From Sporomusa sp. (GTDB taxonomy: Bacteria; Bacillota_C; Negativicutes; Sporomusales; Sporomusaceae): a stretch of 7,683 nt of DNA. Of this stretch, positions 1 through 6,139 are shown one piece after another (positions within the stretch are counted from its first letter, which is position 1; the number at the start of each line of letters is the position of its first letter). Location of the stretch: assembly GCA_029256645.1 (NCBI GenBank), contig JAQSXM010000145.1, forward strand, positions 1 to 7,683. Direction: 5' to 3'. Below the pieces are notes generated by a model. The model saw only the letters and a program-made list of their open reading frames with translations, was not told the origin of the DNA and ran no database searches. A program made the translations under genes and the position numbers.

Positions 1-56
1 GTTAAATACAAGCATGGCCAAAAATCAAAAGAGGCAATCGAGACTATTATAGCCAA
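1..56 (-). CDS. 5' end of a divergent gene, product unknown (truncated by window edge)
   Basis: Reading leftward, a TTG codon at 56-54 opens a frame that stays open to the window edge (18 full codons, starting MAIIVSIASFDF). An in-frame stop lies just upstream at 62-60, so the start cannot lie further out. The start is supported by a ten-base match to the 16S anti-Shine-Dalgarno (GGAGGTGATC, 67-58) at good spacing and by a consensus-like promoter further upstream. The visible residues are mostly hydrophobic but too few to assign a family. Its position back to back with the methyltransferase operon is typical of a regulator or of another part of the same pathway, such as the missing corrinoid protein, but nothing visible decides this. 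A different frame with ATG at 15-13 has no ribosome binding site and is less likely. Confidence 0.5.
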   Translation of the reverse strand, partial: MAIIVSIASFDFWPCLYL

Positions 57-57
57 C

Positions 58-67
58 GATCACCTCC
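58..67 (-). promoter_or_regulatory. Perfect ribosome binding site of the divergent gene, partly in a hairpin
   Basis: GGAGGTGATC on the minus strand is fully complementary to the 3' end of 16S rRNA and sits six bases (counted from GGAGG) before the TTG start at 56. Its first two G residues also form the 3' arm of a small CCGG-AATA-CCGG hairpin (77-66), which could modestly limit ribosome access. Confidence 0.6.
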
Positions 68-108
68 GGTATTCCGGTCAGCAAAAATACGATTTCTTGA
101 TTAGGCTC

Positions 109-138
109 ATGTTAGCACAGAGTTCGAACAGGTGTCAA
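109..138 (-). promoter_or_regulatory. Leftward sigma-A-type promoter for the divergent gene
   Basis: On the minus strand a perfect -35 box TTGACA (138-133) is followed after 18 bases by TAACAT (114-109). A TG one base before the -10 box makes it an extended -10. The predicted transcription start is near 102, giving a 5' leader of about 46 bases before the TTG start. Confidence 0.65.
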
Positions 139-160
139 CCCCCCAAAGGGCATTATCTAT

Positions 161-175
161 AATTTTAATAAAATT
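161..175. promoter_or_regulatory. AT-rich palindrome between the two promoters, possible operator or UP element
   Basis: AATTTTA-A-TAAAATT is a perfect 7+7 inverted repeat around one central base. It ends three bases before the -35 box of the rightward promoter and lies upstream of the leftward one. The symmetry would suit a dimeric regulator acting on both promoters. Its position and A/T content would equally suit an UP element contacted by the RNA polymerase alpha subunit. An AT-only palindrome can also arise by chance. Confidence 0.35.
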
Positions 176-178
176 CCC

Positions 179-207
179 TTGCACTTTTTTACTTCTTATC
201 ATATAAT
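179..207 (+). promoter_or_regulatory. Rightward sigma-A-type promoter of the methyltransferase operon
   Basis: TTGCAC (179-184) is separated by exactly 17 bases from a perfect TATAAT (202-207), with AT-rich sequence upstream of the -35 box. Transcription should begin near 213-215. This is the only convincing rightward promoter before the first methyltransferase gene, so the operon probably depends on it, but an intrinsic terminator follows after about 35 transcribed bases. Confidence 0.8.
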
Positions 208-213
208 TGCCAC

Positions 214-294
214 AAAAGCTGAATATGCTAGGCTGATCAGACATACTGAAGGCCAAAAGAAACATAACCGTTTCTTTTGGCCTTTTTTATTTTT
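214..294 (+). ncRNA. Candidate short leader RNA of about 80 bases (promoter to terminator)
   Basis: The strong promoter at 179-207 and the intrinsic terminator at 249-294 delimit a transcript of roughly 75-80 bases. It has no credible reading frame: the only ATG (226-228) gives a three-codon frame without a ribosome binding site. It would be either the prematurely ended leader of the operon or a small RNA in its own right. I recognise no known riboswitch class; the roughly 35 bases before the terminator contain only weak pairings, for example 224-227 with 242-245. Confidence 0.35.
249..294 (+). terminator. Strong intrinsic terminator inside the operon leader
   Basis: AAGGCCAAAAGAAAC (249-263) pairs perfectly over 15 bases with 270-284 around a six-base loop (ATAACC), and the stem runs into a T-rich tract (283-294, interrupted by one A). 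There is no A-tract on the left side, so it works only rightward. No gene on the + strand lies before it in the window, so it terminates transcripts from the 179-207 promoter and probably acts as an attenuator. Confidence 0.85.
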
Positions 295-328
295 GACTAT
301 ATATTCCGCATTAAAGAATTTTACAGGC

Positions 329-403
329 GCAGGCGGGTGGTGCATTGACAACGCTCCACCGCTGGCCTTGACTGCCGCTTTTGCCAACACACCACCCGCC
401 TGC
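329..403 (+). repeat. Long inverted repeat in the operon leader, possible RNA switch structure
   Basis: GCAGGCGGGTGGTG (329-342) and its exact reverse complement (390-403) can close a stem of 14 base pairs. Further short pairings continue inward: TTG 345-347 with CAA 385-387, and CAA 349-351 with TTG 381-383, giving an arm of about 20 pairs with small internal loops. Part of the left arm (GGTGG, 336-340) can instead pair with CCACC at 356-360, so two mutually exclusive folds exist. No T-tract follows, so this is not a terminator. It is more GC-rich than its flanks. I recognise no known element. Confidence 0.6.
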
Positions 404-410
404 AAAACTT

Positions 411-420
411 TAACGCGTTA
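411..420. repeat. Ten-base palindrome TAACGCGTTA
   Basis: A perfect palindrome followed by a TATATATA-like stretch, 68 bases before the first methyltransferase start. It could be a protein-binding site, but it stands alone and no good -35/-10 pair accompanies it. Confidence 0.25.
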
Positions 421-487
421 TATATACATAAGTTCAGCCATTGAAAGCAGTACAGTAATAAGTCACAAAAAAGGAGGTACTATACTA

Positions 488-1570
488 ATGGCTAAAGACC
501 AAATGACGCCAATTGAACGGCTGTCAGCCTACAGCCAGGGAAAATCTATTGACCGTCTGCCCTGTGTTCCCATTGTGGGCAACACAGCTGCCCGCGTAAT
601 CGGTGTCAAAGTCAGCGAGCTTCCATCAAACGGTAAACTGCTGGCGCAAGCGCAAATTGGCGCTTATCGCCGCTTTGGCTACGACATTATTCGTATCTTT
701 ACCGACCTGTATGGTCAGGCTGAAGCCATGGGTGCCGTCATTCGCTATCCAAAAGATGAAACAGCCTATCTGGATCAGCCTGCCCTCACTGATATAAGCC
801 AAATTGACCGTTTATCGCCAGCCAACCCTTATCAGGACGGCAATCTCCCCCACCAATTGGAGGCCATGAGGATTGCAGTGGAGGAGGTAGGTAAAGAGGT
901 TGTTGTTACCGGGGCACTCACCGGCCCCTTTACTAATGCTTCCTTTCTCATTGGTGCCGAAAACCTGACCAGGCTTGTCGCCAAAAATCCTGAAGCTGTA
1001 CATCGCTTATGCCGCTTATCATTGGAAACCTCTTTAAACTACGCCAAAGCAATCATTGATGCGGGGTGCACCCCCAGCCTCACCGATCCGATGTCATCAG
1101 CCACCATTATCAGTCCTAAAAAATTCGAAGAGTTCTCCCTCCCTTACCTACAACAATTGATCGAATATATTCACTCCCGGGGTAAATCAGTGACCCTGCA
1201 TATTTGCGGCAAGACGGCCAAGATATGGGAACTCATGGCCAATGCCGGTGCTGATTGTATCAGCATTGATAATGCGGCCAGCCTCACAGAGGCCAAAGGC
1301 AAGATTGGAAACCGGCTGCGCCTGATGGGTAATGTTAAACCATCAGAGGTTATGTTGCAAGGCTCCCAGGCCGATGTCCGCCTGGCCGTACTGGGCGGCG
1401 TCCGCGAAGCCTACGATAATCCCAAAGGTTATATTATCGCTTCAGGCTGCAGTTTGCCGACAGAAACCCCTTTCGCCAACATTGACGCCATGCTTGATGC
1501 CGTCCGTGAAATCGGCTATCCAATTACTGAGGAGAAACTCAATGACCTGGAACAGAGGTGGTCAATATGA
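488..1570 (+). CDS. URO-D superfamily corrinoid methyltransferase (MtaA/CmuA-like), first of two
   Basis: A soluble 360-residue TIM-barrel protein of the uroporphyrinogen decarboxylase superfamily, in the branch that moves methyl groups to or from cobalt of corrinoid proteins (MtaA, MtbA, CmuA types). Visible signs are the N-terminal ERLSAYSQGKSIDRLP segment (10-25), the HICG motif with probable zinc ligands His238 and Cys240, and the third ligand Cys321 in ASGCSLP. The RQAGR motif of true heme-pathway decarboxylases is absent after the DRLP segment, which argues against a role in heme synthesis. The ATG at 488 is chosen because AAGGAGGT (471-478) lies nine bases before it; an open frame extends upstream to 179 but crosses the promoter and terminator. 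The stop overlaps the next gene by ATGA, so translation is coupled. As its sequence differs clearly from its neighbour, it may be the substrate-side methyltransferase; this division of roles is inference. Confidence 0.88.
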   Translation: MAKDQMTPIERLSAYSQGKSIDRLPCVPIVGNTAARVIGVKVSELPSNGKLLAQAQIGAYRRFGYDIIRIFTDLYGQAEAMGAVIRYPKDETAYLDQPALTDISQIDRLSPANPYQDGNLPHQLEAMRIAVEEVGKEVVVTGALTGPFTNASFLIGAENLTRLVAKNPEAVHRLCRLSLETSLNYAKAIIDAGCTPSLTDPMSSATIISPKKFEEFSLPYLQQLIEYIHSRGKSVTLHICGKTAKIWELMANAGADCISIDNAASLTEAKGKIGNRLRLMGNVKPSEVMLQGSQADVRLAVLGGVREAYDNPKGYIIASGCSLPTETPFANIDAMLDAVREIGYPITEEKLNDLEQRWSI

Positions 1571-2598
1571 CCGTTTTGACCGAGAAACAGCGCTTACTGG
1601 CAGTATTAAGCAAACAACCGGTAGACCGTCCGCCAGTTATCTGCCCAGGCGGGATGATGAATGCCGCCATTGTTGATGTCATGAAAAGCAGCAATCAAAC
1701 CCTGCCGGCCGCCCACTCTGACGCGGTATTAATGGCAAACCTGGCCTATGCTGTTCACAATCTTACCGGCTTTGAGAACTTCGGCCTCCCCTTTTGCATG
1801 ACAGTCGAAGCCGAGTTATTAGGCAGTGAGATTGATTTAGGCACCTTTGCGTGTGAGCCAAAAATAAGCAGGGAGGTATTTTCGTCGGCCACTCAGGTTG
1901 AATATAAAGATATTTCCACAATCCTGAATACGGGAAGAATTCCGGTAGTCTGCCAGGCAGCCTCAATTCTGACCACACAATATCCGGATATTCCGGTTAT
2001 TGGCAGTCTTACCGGGCCAGTAAGCACAGCAGCCTCGATCATTGACCCAATCCCATTTTTGAAGGATCTGCGTAAAAACGCACCAGCCGCTCACCGGGTC
2101 TTTGACTATGTAACCGGCCTGTTAATCGGTTTTGCGCATAAACTAATTGACCATGGCGCAACGGTGATCGCTATTGGTGATCCAACTGCAACCGGGGAAA
2201 TCCTCGGTCCCAGGCTGTTTGACGAATACGCCGTTACCTATATCAACAAATTAATTGCAGCTGTCCATCACAGGAATGTCCCGGTTATTGTCCATATCTG
2301 CGGCAATCTGAATAGCGTAAAACCCCTTATAGCCAGCCTTAAGGCCAACGCGATCAGCACTGATGCCATTGTCAATTTAAAGCAGTTAAAAAATGATTTC
2401 CCTCAACTGACTACCATGGGAAATATCAGCACCTACCTCCTGGAATACGGCCCGCCGGAAAAGGTGGCTCTGCAAACCAGAAATCTGCTGGCCCAAGGTA
2501 TTGATATCATAGCACCGGCCTGCGGTCTCAGTACCTCAAGCGCTTTAGCCAATATTCAGGCCATGACTCACACCGTCAGGGGAATCCATGCTAACTAA
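1567..2598 (+). CDS. MtaA/MtbA-type zinc methyltransferase (methyl-corrinoid:acceptor), URO-D superfamily
   Basis: A 343-residue URO-D superfamily protein whose N-terminal third resembles archaeal methylcobamide:coenzyme M methyltransferases: VDRPPV at 19-24, then an AHSDAVLMANLAYAVHNL stretch, LPFCMTVEAELLGSEIDLGT, and an early SLTGP motif. Probable zinc ligands are His243 and Cys245 (HICGN) and Cys319 (PACGLS). Enzymes of this type activate a thiol or similar acceptor on zinc and take the methyl group from methyl-Co(III). In a bacterium the acceptor is more likely something other than coenzyme M, possibly tetrahydrofolate or a thiol, which the sequence does not settle. The ATG at 1567 overlaps the previous stop (ATGA) and has AGAGGTGG (1554-1561) five bases upstream; a GTG at 1558 lies inside that ribosome binding site and is rejected. 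It shares zinc chemistry with its neighbour but is clearly diverged, so it is not a recent duplicate. Confidence 0.87.
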   Translation: MTVLTEKQRLLAVLSKQPVDRPPVICPGGMMNAAIVDVMKSSNQTLPAAHSDAVLMANLAYAVHNLTGFENFGLPFCMTVEAELLGSEIDLGTFACEPKISREVFSSATQVEYKDISTILNTGRIPVVCQAASILTTQYPDIPVIGSLTGPVSTAASIIDPIPFLKDLRKNAPAAHRVFDYVTGLLIGFAHKLIDHGATVIAIGDPTATGEILGPRLFDEYAVTYINKLIAAVHHRNVPVIVHICGNLNSVKPLIASLKANAISTDAIVNLKQLKNDFPQLTTMGNISTYLLEYGPPEKVALQTRNLLAQGIDIIAPACGLSTSSALANIQAMTHTVRGIHAN

Positions 2599-2615
2599 CG
2601 AGAGGACGTGAACCA

Positions 2616-4337
2616 GTGCCCATACTACGCTTCTGGCAGGAAACCGGCCAGGCAGACGCGGTTCCGGTTAGTTACGAGTTGCTTGACAACATTACGGTTC
2701 TTGCTGCGGCCAGGGCAGCCGGCGTTCTGGTGGAATCACCGTGTAATGGTGCCGGTACCTGTGGTAAATGCAAGGTGAGAATCCCTGCCCTTTCCCGGTC
2801 TGCACTCCATAGCCTGGATGGCTGCCGCCACACGCTGACAACCGAGGAGGTAAGCCAGGGCATCTTTCTCGGCTGCATGACCGAGATTCAGGCCCAGTCA
2901 GCTCCATCCGCCGATCCATTTATCGACATTTTTATCATCGAACGCCAAGACACCGCCAATGTGCAAATACTGAGTCAGGGGAGACAGCTTGACATAGCAC
3001 TTGATCCCCTCATTAGAAAACAGTATATCCCCGGCGCTACTATGACTGAGGTACTATCCGGGCCATTGTTACTGGGAACAGAGCCGGGCGACTCCACCGG
3101 GGTATCGCACGGACTTGTTGTTGATATCGGCACCACGACCCTGGTTGCTGCATTATTTGACCTGACCACTGGCCGTGAATTAGCCTCAGTGTCAGCCCTC
3201 AATCCCCAGAGCCTTCATGCCCAGGATGTCCTGTCCCGGATAAAGCTGGGGGCAACTGCCGAGGGCTTGTCAGCTCTGCATACTGATATAATTAGTGCAA
3301 TCAATTCCCTGATTGGGCAACTAACTCACGATACCGCTATCAGTCCAAACACAATCTACGAGGTTGTATTTAGCGGCAATACCTGCATGCTGCACCTGGC
3401 TATGGCTGCCGACCCGGCCTCACTAGGTAAATATCCGTATACCCCGCTGCTCTGGGGCGACAGTTATCATGCTGCGTCAGAAGTTGGCCTTGCTGCCGCC
3501 CCGTTCGCCCAGCTTTACCTGCCGCCGGTAATGTCTGCTTATGTAGGCGCAGATATCACTGCCGGGATTTTAGCCGCCGACCTGTCCAATCTTAAAGGCA
3601 CTACTTTGTTTGTTGATATCGGTACAAACGGGGAAATGGCGTTGGCTGTCAACGGCCGCCTGTCGGTCACCTCAACAGCAGCCGGACCGGCTTTTGAGGG
3701 CATGAATATCGCCTGCGGCATGAGAGCCGCACCAGGAGCTATTGAGAAATTCACAGTTGAGCCAGGTGGTACCGTTGTGCTGAAGACGATCGCCGACAGT
3801 CCGGCTGTCGGCATTTGCGGCAGCGGCCTGCTAGACATAGTAGGTGAGCTTGTCAGAACCAAAATAATCAATAAGACCGGCAAGTTTGCCGGACTGGAAA
3901 CAAATGATGCCCACCCCTTGCAGCAACGTCTGCAGAAAGAAAACGGCAAAACAGCTTTTGCCATTCACCAATCGGTCTATCTGTCGCAAAAAGACATTCG
4001 TCAGGTCCAGCTTGCCAAAGGCGCCATCCGCGCGGGTATTGAATGCCTGCTTAATGCCAATAGTCTTGTCCCTGCCGATGTTGACCAGGTGTTTATCGCC
4101 GGTTCATTTGGGTTTCATCTTAATGCTGATAGTTTAATCAATATTGGTATGCTCCCAAATCAGTTCCAGGGCAAAATTAGTTTTCTTGGCAATACTGCCA
4201 AAACAGGCGGTCAGGCCCTGCTCTTAAATCAAGGAGCCCGGCAAGCCGTTGCCGCCTTAATTAAAAAAGTAGCGGTTGTAGAGCTGGCCACATACAGCGA
4301 CTTTGATAAAACCTTTGTCAGTTGCTTAAATTTTTAG
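2616..4337 (+). CDS. Reductive activator of corrinoid proteins ([2Fe-2S] plus ASKHA ATPase, RACo/RACE-like)
   Basis: A 573-residue cytoplasmic protein that should return inactive Co(II) corrinoid to Co(I) using a low-potential electron and ATP. The N-terminal ferredoxin-like domain (about 1-95) has the plant-type cluster pattern Cys43-x5-Cys49-x2-Cys52 and Cys87, so a [2Fe-2S] cluster as in RACo and acetogen O-demethylase activating enzymes, unlike RamA with its C-terminal [4Fe-4S] clusters. After a linker comes the DUF4445/ASKHA ATPase part: VVDIGTTT (168-175), DIGTNGE (334-340), GICGSG (399-404) and AGSFGFH (495-501), the expected nucleotide-binding motifs in order. The GTG at 2616 is chosen because GAGAGGA (2600-2606) lies nine bases before it; a GTG at 2608 is out of frame. 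The gene starts 17 bases after the second methyltransferase. Its presence is the strongest evidence that the neighbouring enzymes work with a corrinoid protein. Confidence 0.9.
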   Translation: MPILRFWQETGQADAVPVSYELLDNITVLAAARAAGVLVESPCNGAGTCGKCKVRIPALSRSALHSLDGCRHTLTTEEVSQGIFLGCMTEIQAQSAPSADPFIDIFIIERQDTANVQILSQGRQLDIALDPLIRKQYIPGATMTEVLSGPLLLGTEPGDSTGVSHGLVVDIGTTTLVAALFDLTTGRELASVSALNPQSLHAQDVLSRIKLGATAEGLSALHTDIISAINSLIGQLTHDTAISPNTIYEVVFSGNTCMLHLAMAADPASLGKYPYTPLLWGDSYHAASEVGLAAAPFAQLYLPPVMSAYVGADITAGILAADLSNLKGTTLFVDIGTNGEMALAVNGRLSVTSTAAGPAFEGMNIACGMRAAPGAIEKFTVEPGGTVVLKTIADSPAVGICGSGLLDIVGELVRTKIINKTGKFAGLETNDAHPLQQRLQKENGKTAFAIHQSVYLSQKDIRQVQLAKGAIRAGIECLLNANSLVPADVDQVFIAGSFGFHLNADSLINIGMLPNQFQGKISFLGNTAKTGGQALLLNQGARQAVAALIKKVAVVELATYSDFDKTFVSCLNF

Positions 4338-4350
4338 GGAGGTATTGCTA

Positions 4351-5028
4351 ATGAGTGATCAACCTGCTTCCGACCATCTAAGCTGTTCCGATTGCCATCA
4401 ACTAAACTGTTATCGCCGTGACAAACGGTTTCCTGACTTTTGCCTGAGTGTGACCCCGCGCGGTGCGGCCGACATTGATGCTGAAATAGAAAAGGTCAAG
4501 GGGCTTTATCTCGAAGAAGGTTCTGACCGCAGTATGGCGCTGGCAGCTGCCGAGATTGAGGGATTATACTATGGTAAGCTTACGCGGGTCGAAGAAATCA
4601 TTGCTTTTGCCAAAAGAATTGGCGCGAAAAAGATCGGTATCGCTACCTGCATTGGACTCATTGATGAAACACGCGTCTTTGTCCGGGTACTTGCCGCTAA
4701 AGGTCTTGACAGCTACAGTGTCCTCTGCAAAGTAGGCTCAATTGATAAAACAGAAATCGGCGTACCACCTGAATATAAAGTGCAGCAGGGCTGCCACGAA
4801 TCCCTGTGTAATCCGATCCTCCAGGCACGACTGCTCAATCAGGCCGGTACTGACCTGAATATTATTGTGGGGCTGTGTGTCGGTCATGATTCTTTGTTCA
4901 TCAAACACTCTGAGGCCCCGGTCACGACCCTGATTACCAAGGACCGGGTGTTAGGCCATAATCCGGCAGCAGCACTTTATACCAGCGGCTTTTATTACAA
5001 ACGGCTTCTACAAGAAGAAAAGGAGTGA
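4351..5028 (+). CDS. DUF1847 cysteine-rich putative metal-binding protein
   Basis: A 225-residue soluble protein recognised as DUF1847, a family of unknown function often seen beside corrinoid methyltransferase genes. The N-terminus carries a probable metal or Fe-S site, Cys12-x2-Cys15-x4-Cys20-x10-Cys31. Further cysteines sit in conserved-looking places: Cys100 (IATCIGL), Cys126, Cys148 and Cys153 (GCHESLC), and Cys176 (GLCVGHDS), ten or so in a small protein. There is no signal peptide or membrane segment. The ATG at 4351 is preceded by AGGGAGG (4336-4342), which overlaps the previous stop codon; a TTG at 4345 in the same frame is too close to that site. Only 13 bases separate it from the activator and six from the transporter gene, so it is co-expressed with both. 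A role in electron delivery to the activator or in handling a metal or corrinoid is inference. Confidence 0.85.
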   Translation: MSDQPASDHLSCSDCHQLNCYRRDKRFPDFCLSVTPRGAADIDAEIEKVKGLYLEEGSDRSMALAAAEIEGLYYGKLTRVEEIIAFAKRIGAKKIGIATCIGLIDETRVFVRVLAAKGLDSYSVLCKVGSIDKTEIGVPPEYKVQQGCHESLCNPILQARLLNQAGTDLNIIVGLCVGHDSLFIKHSEAPVTTLITKDRVLGHNPAAALYTSGFYYKRLLQEEKE

Positions 5029-5034
5029 TCACCA

Positions 5035-6120
5035 GTGTTTAAGCATCGACTGATTATTACAGGCCTCGCTGTTTCCCTGATTCTTAGCCTCTTGCTGGCC
5101 GGCTGCGGTCAACAAAAAGCGCCACAGGCAGCATCCGCCCCAGCGCAGTCAACTGTCCCGGCTGATAAAATCAAATTCAACATCGGTTATTTGCCGGCAG
5201 TTGGTCACGTACTCTATTTTGTCGCCAAAGAGAAAGGCTTCTATGAGCAAGAAGGGCTTGATGTCGAGCTCTTTCAATTCACCAACTCCGGAGAAGGCCT
5301 AAACGCCATTAAAGCCGGCAAACTGGATGCCGGTTCTTTTGGCACAGCAGCCCCACAGGTCTTCATCGCCAAGGGGACTCCCTTTGTAGACATCGGCGGT
5401 ATGCAAAGTGAAGGCCATGCCGTTGTCACCAAACCTGAAAATGCCCAGCAATTTTCCACCCTGCAGGGATTTGTCGGCAAAAAGGTTGCTACCGTTCGCC
5501 TGGCAACCGGTGATGCGGTCTGGCGCTCAGCATTGTCTAAAGCCGGTATTGATTGGAAAACCCAGGTAACCATCCAGGAACTTGACTCGCCGGCTGCCGT
5601 ACTTGAGGCAGTAAAAAAAGGCGCAGCAGATGCCGGCCTGGTATGGGTTCCCTTTTCTGAGATGGCTGAAAAGCAAGGGCTGACACTTGTTTCCTGGTCG
5701 TCTGAGCACATGGACGGTCATGTCTGCTGCCGGGTAGTAGCCCTTGATGATAAACTAAAAACTAACAAAGAGGCTTACATCCGGTTTAGCCGCGCCAGCA
5801 TTCGCGCCTATGATTTCTATATCAACAACCAGGAGGAAACCCTGGATATCCTCAGCAAATATGTCAAATTGGATAAAGAACTGCTCAGAAAATCCACCTA
5901 TAGCGGCCACATCCATAGCATTCCCGATCCTGACAAAAAACGTTTTGTTGCCTTTTGGGAGGCTATGAAAGCTGCCGGTTATATCCAAAGTGATATCGAT
6001 ATCACCAAACATGTAAATAGTGATATTTATAAAACGGCACTTGACCAACTAAAACAGCGGGAACCGCAAAATACCACTTATCAACAGCTTGACAAAGACT
6101 TTGTGGTGAACAACCTATAA
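5035..6120 (+). CDS. NitT/TauT-type ABC transporter substrate-binding lipoprotein
   Basis: A 361-residue extracytoplasmic binding protein. Residues 1-24 form a lipoprotein signal: charged MFKHR, a hydrophobic core and the lipobox LLAGC with Cys24 as the lipid-modified residue, followed by a flexible Ala/Gln/Pro-rich linker to about 42. The mature part begins with FNIGYLPAVGHVLYFVAKEK and continues with FYEQEGLDVELF, an opening typical of the SsuA/TauA/NMT1 family of sulfonate, taurine, nitrate and thiamine-precursor binding proteins. The GTG at 5035 is supported by AAGGAG (about 5020-5025) nine bases upstream. The gene follows DUF1847 by six bases, so uptake is tied to the methyltransferase module. 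Family membership does not reveal the ligand; a small methylated or sulfur/nitrogen-containing organic compound would fit the context. Confidence 0.9.
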   Translation: MFKHRLIITGLAVSLILSLLLAGCGQQKAPQAASAPAQSTVPADKIKFNIGYLPAVGHVLYFVAKEKGFYEQEGLDVELFQFTNSGEGLNAIKAGKLDAGSFGTAAPQVFIAKGTPFVDIGGMQSEGHAVVTKPENAQQFSTLQGFVGKKVATVRLATGDAVWRSALSKAGIDWKTQVTIQELDSPAAVLEAVKKGAADAGLVWVPFSEMAEKQGLTLVSWSSEHMDGHVCCRVVALDDKLKTNKEAYIRFSRASIRAYDFYINNQEETLDILSKYVKLDKELLRKSTYSGHIHSIPDPDKKRFVAFWEAMKAAGYIQSDIDITKHVNSDIYKTALDQLKQREPQNTTYQQLDKDFVVNNL

Positions 6121-6139
6121 GCTTGAAAGGAGGATGGCT

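Noticed and set aside
213..279. Antiterminator pairing of CAAAAG (213-218) with CTTTTG (274-279)
   Set aside because: Only six weak pairs against a 15-bp terminator stem, and the predicted transcription start may exclude part of the left arm.
345..373. TTGACA at 345-350 as a -35 box of a second operon promoter
   Set aside because: No acceptable -10 box follows at 16-18 bases (the candidate at 368-373 is TTGACT), and it lies inside the inverted repeat.
179..487. Upstream extension of the first methyltransferase frame by 103 residues
   Set aside because: It would start inside the -35 box of the promoter and cross an intrinsic terminator. The translated stretch resembles no family, while ATG 488 has an ideal ribosome binding site.
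211..487. Cobalamin riboswitch in the leader of a corrinoid-related operon
   Set aside because: I find no B12-box-like sequence and the leader before the terminator is far too short for that class. No other known riboswitch core was recognisable either.
488..2598. Heme-pathway uroporphyrinogen decarboxylase (hemE) identity for either of the two URO-D proteins
   Set aside because: Both lack the RQAGR motif and carry the HxC...C zinc ligands of methyltransferases, next to a corrinoid activator.
3539..3964. Long minus-strand open frame opposite the activator gene
   Set aside because: It is a shadow of a strongly supported coding gene with all ATPase motifs, and has no promoter or ribosome binding site of its own.
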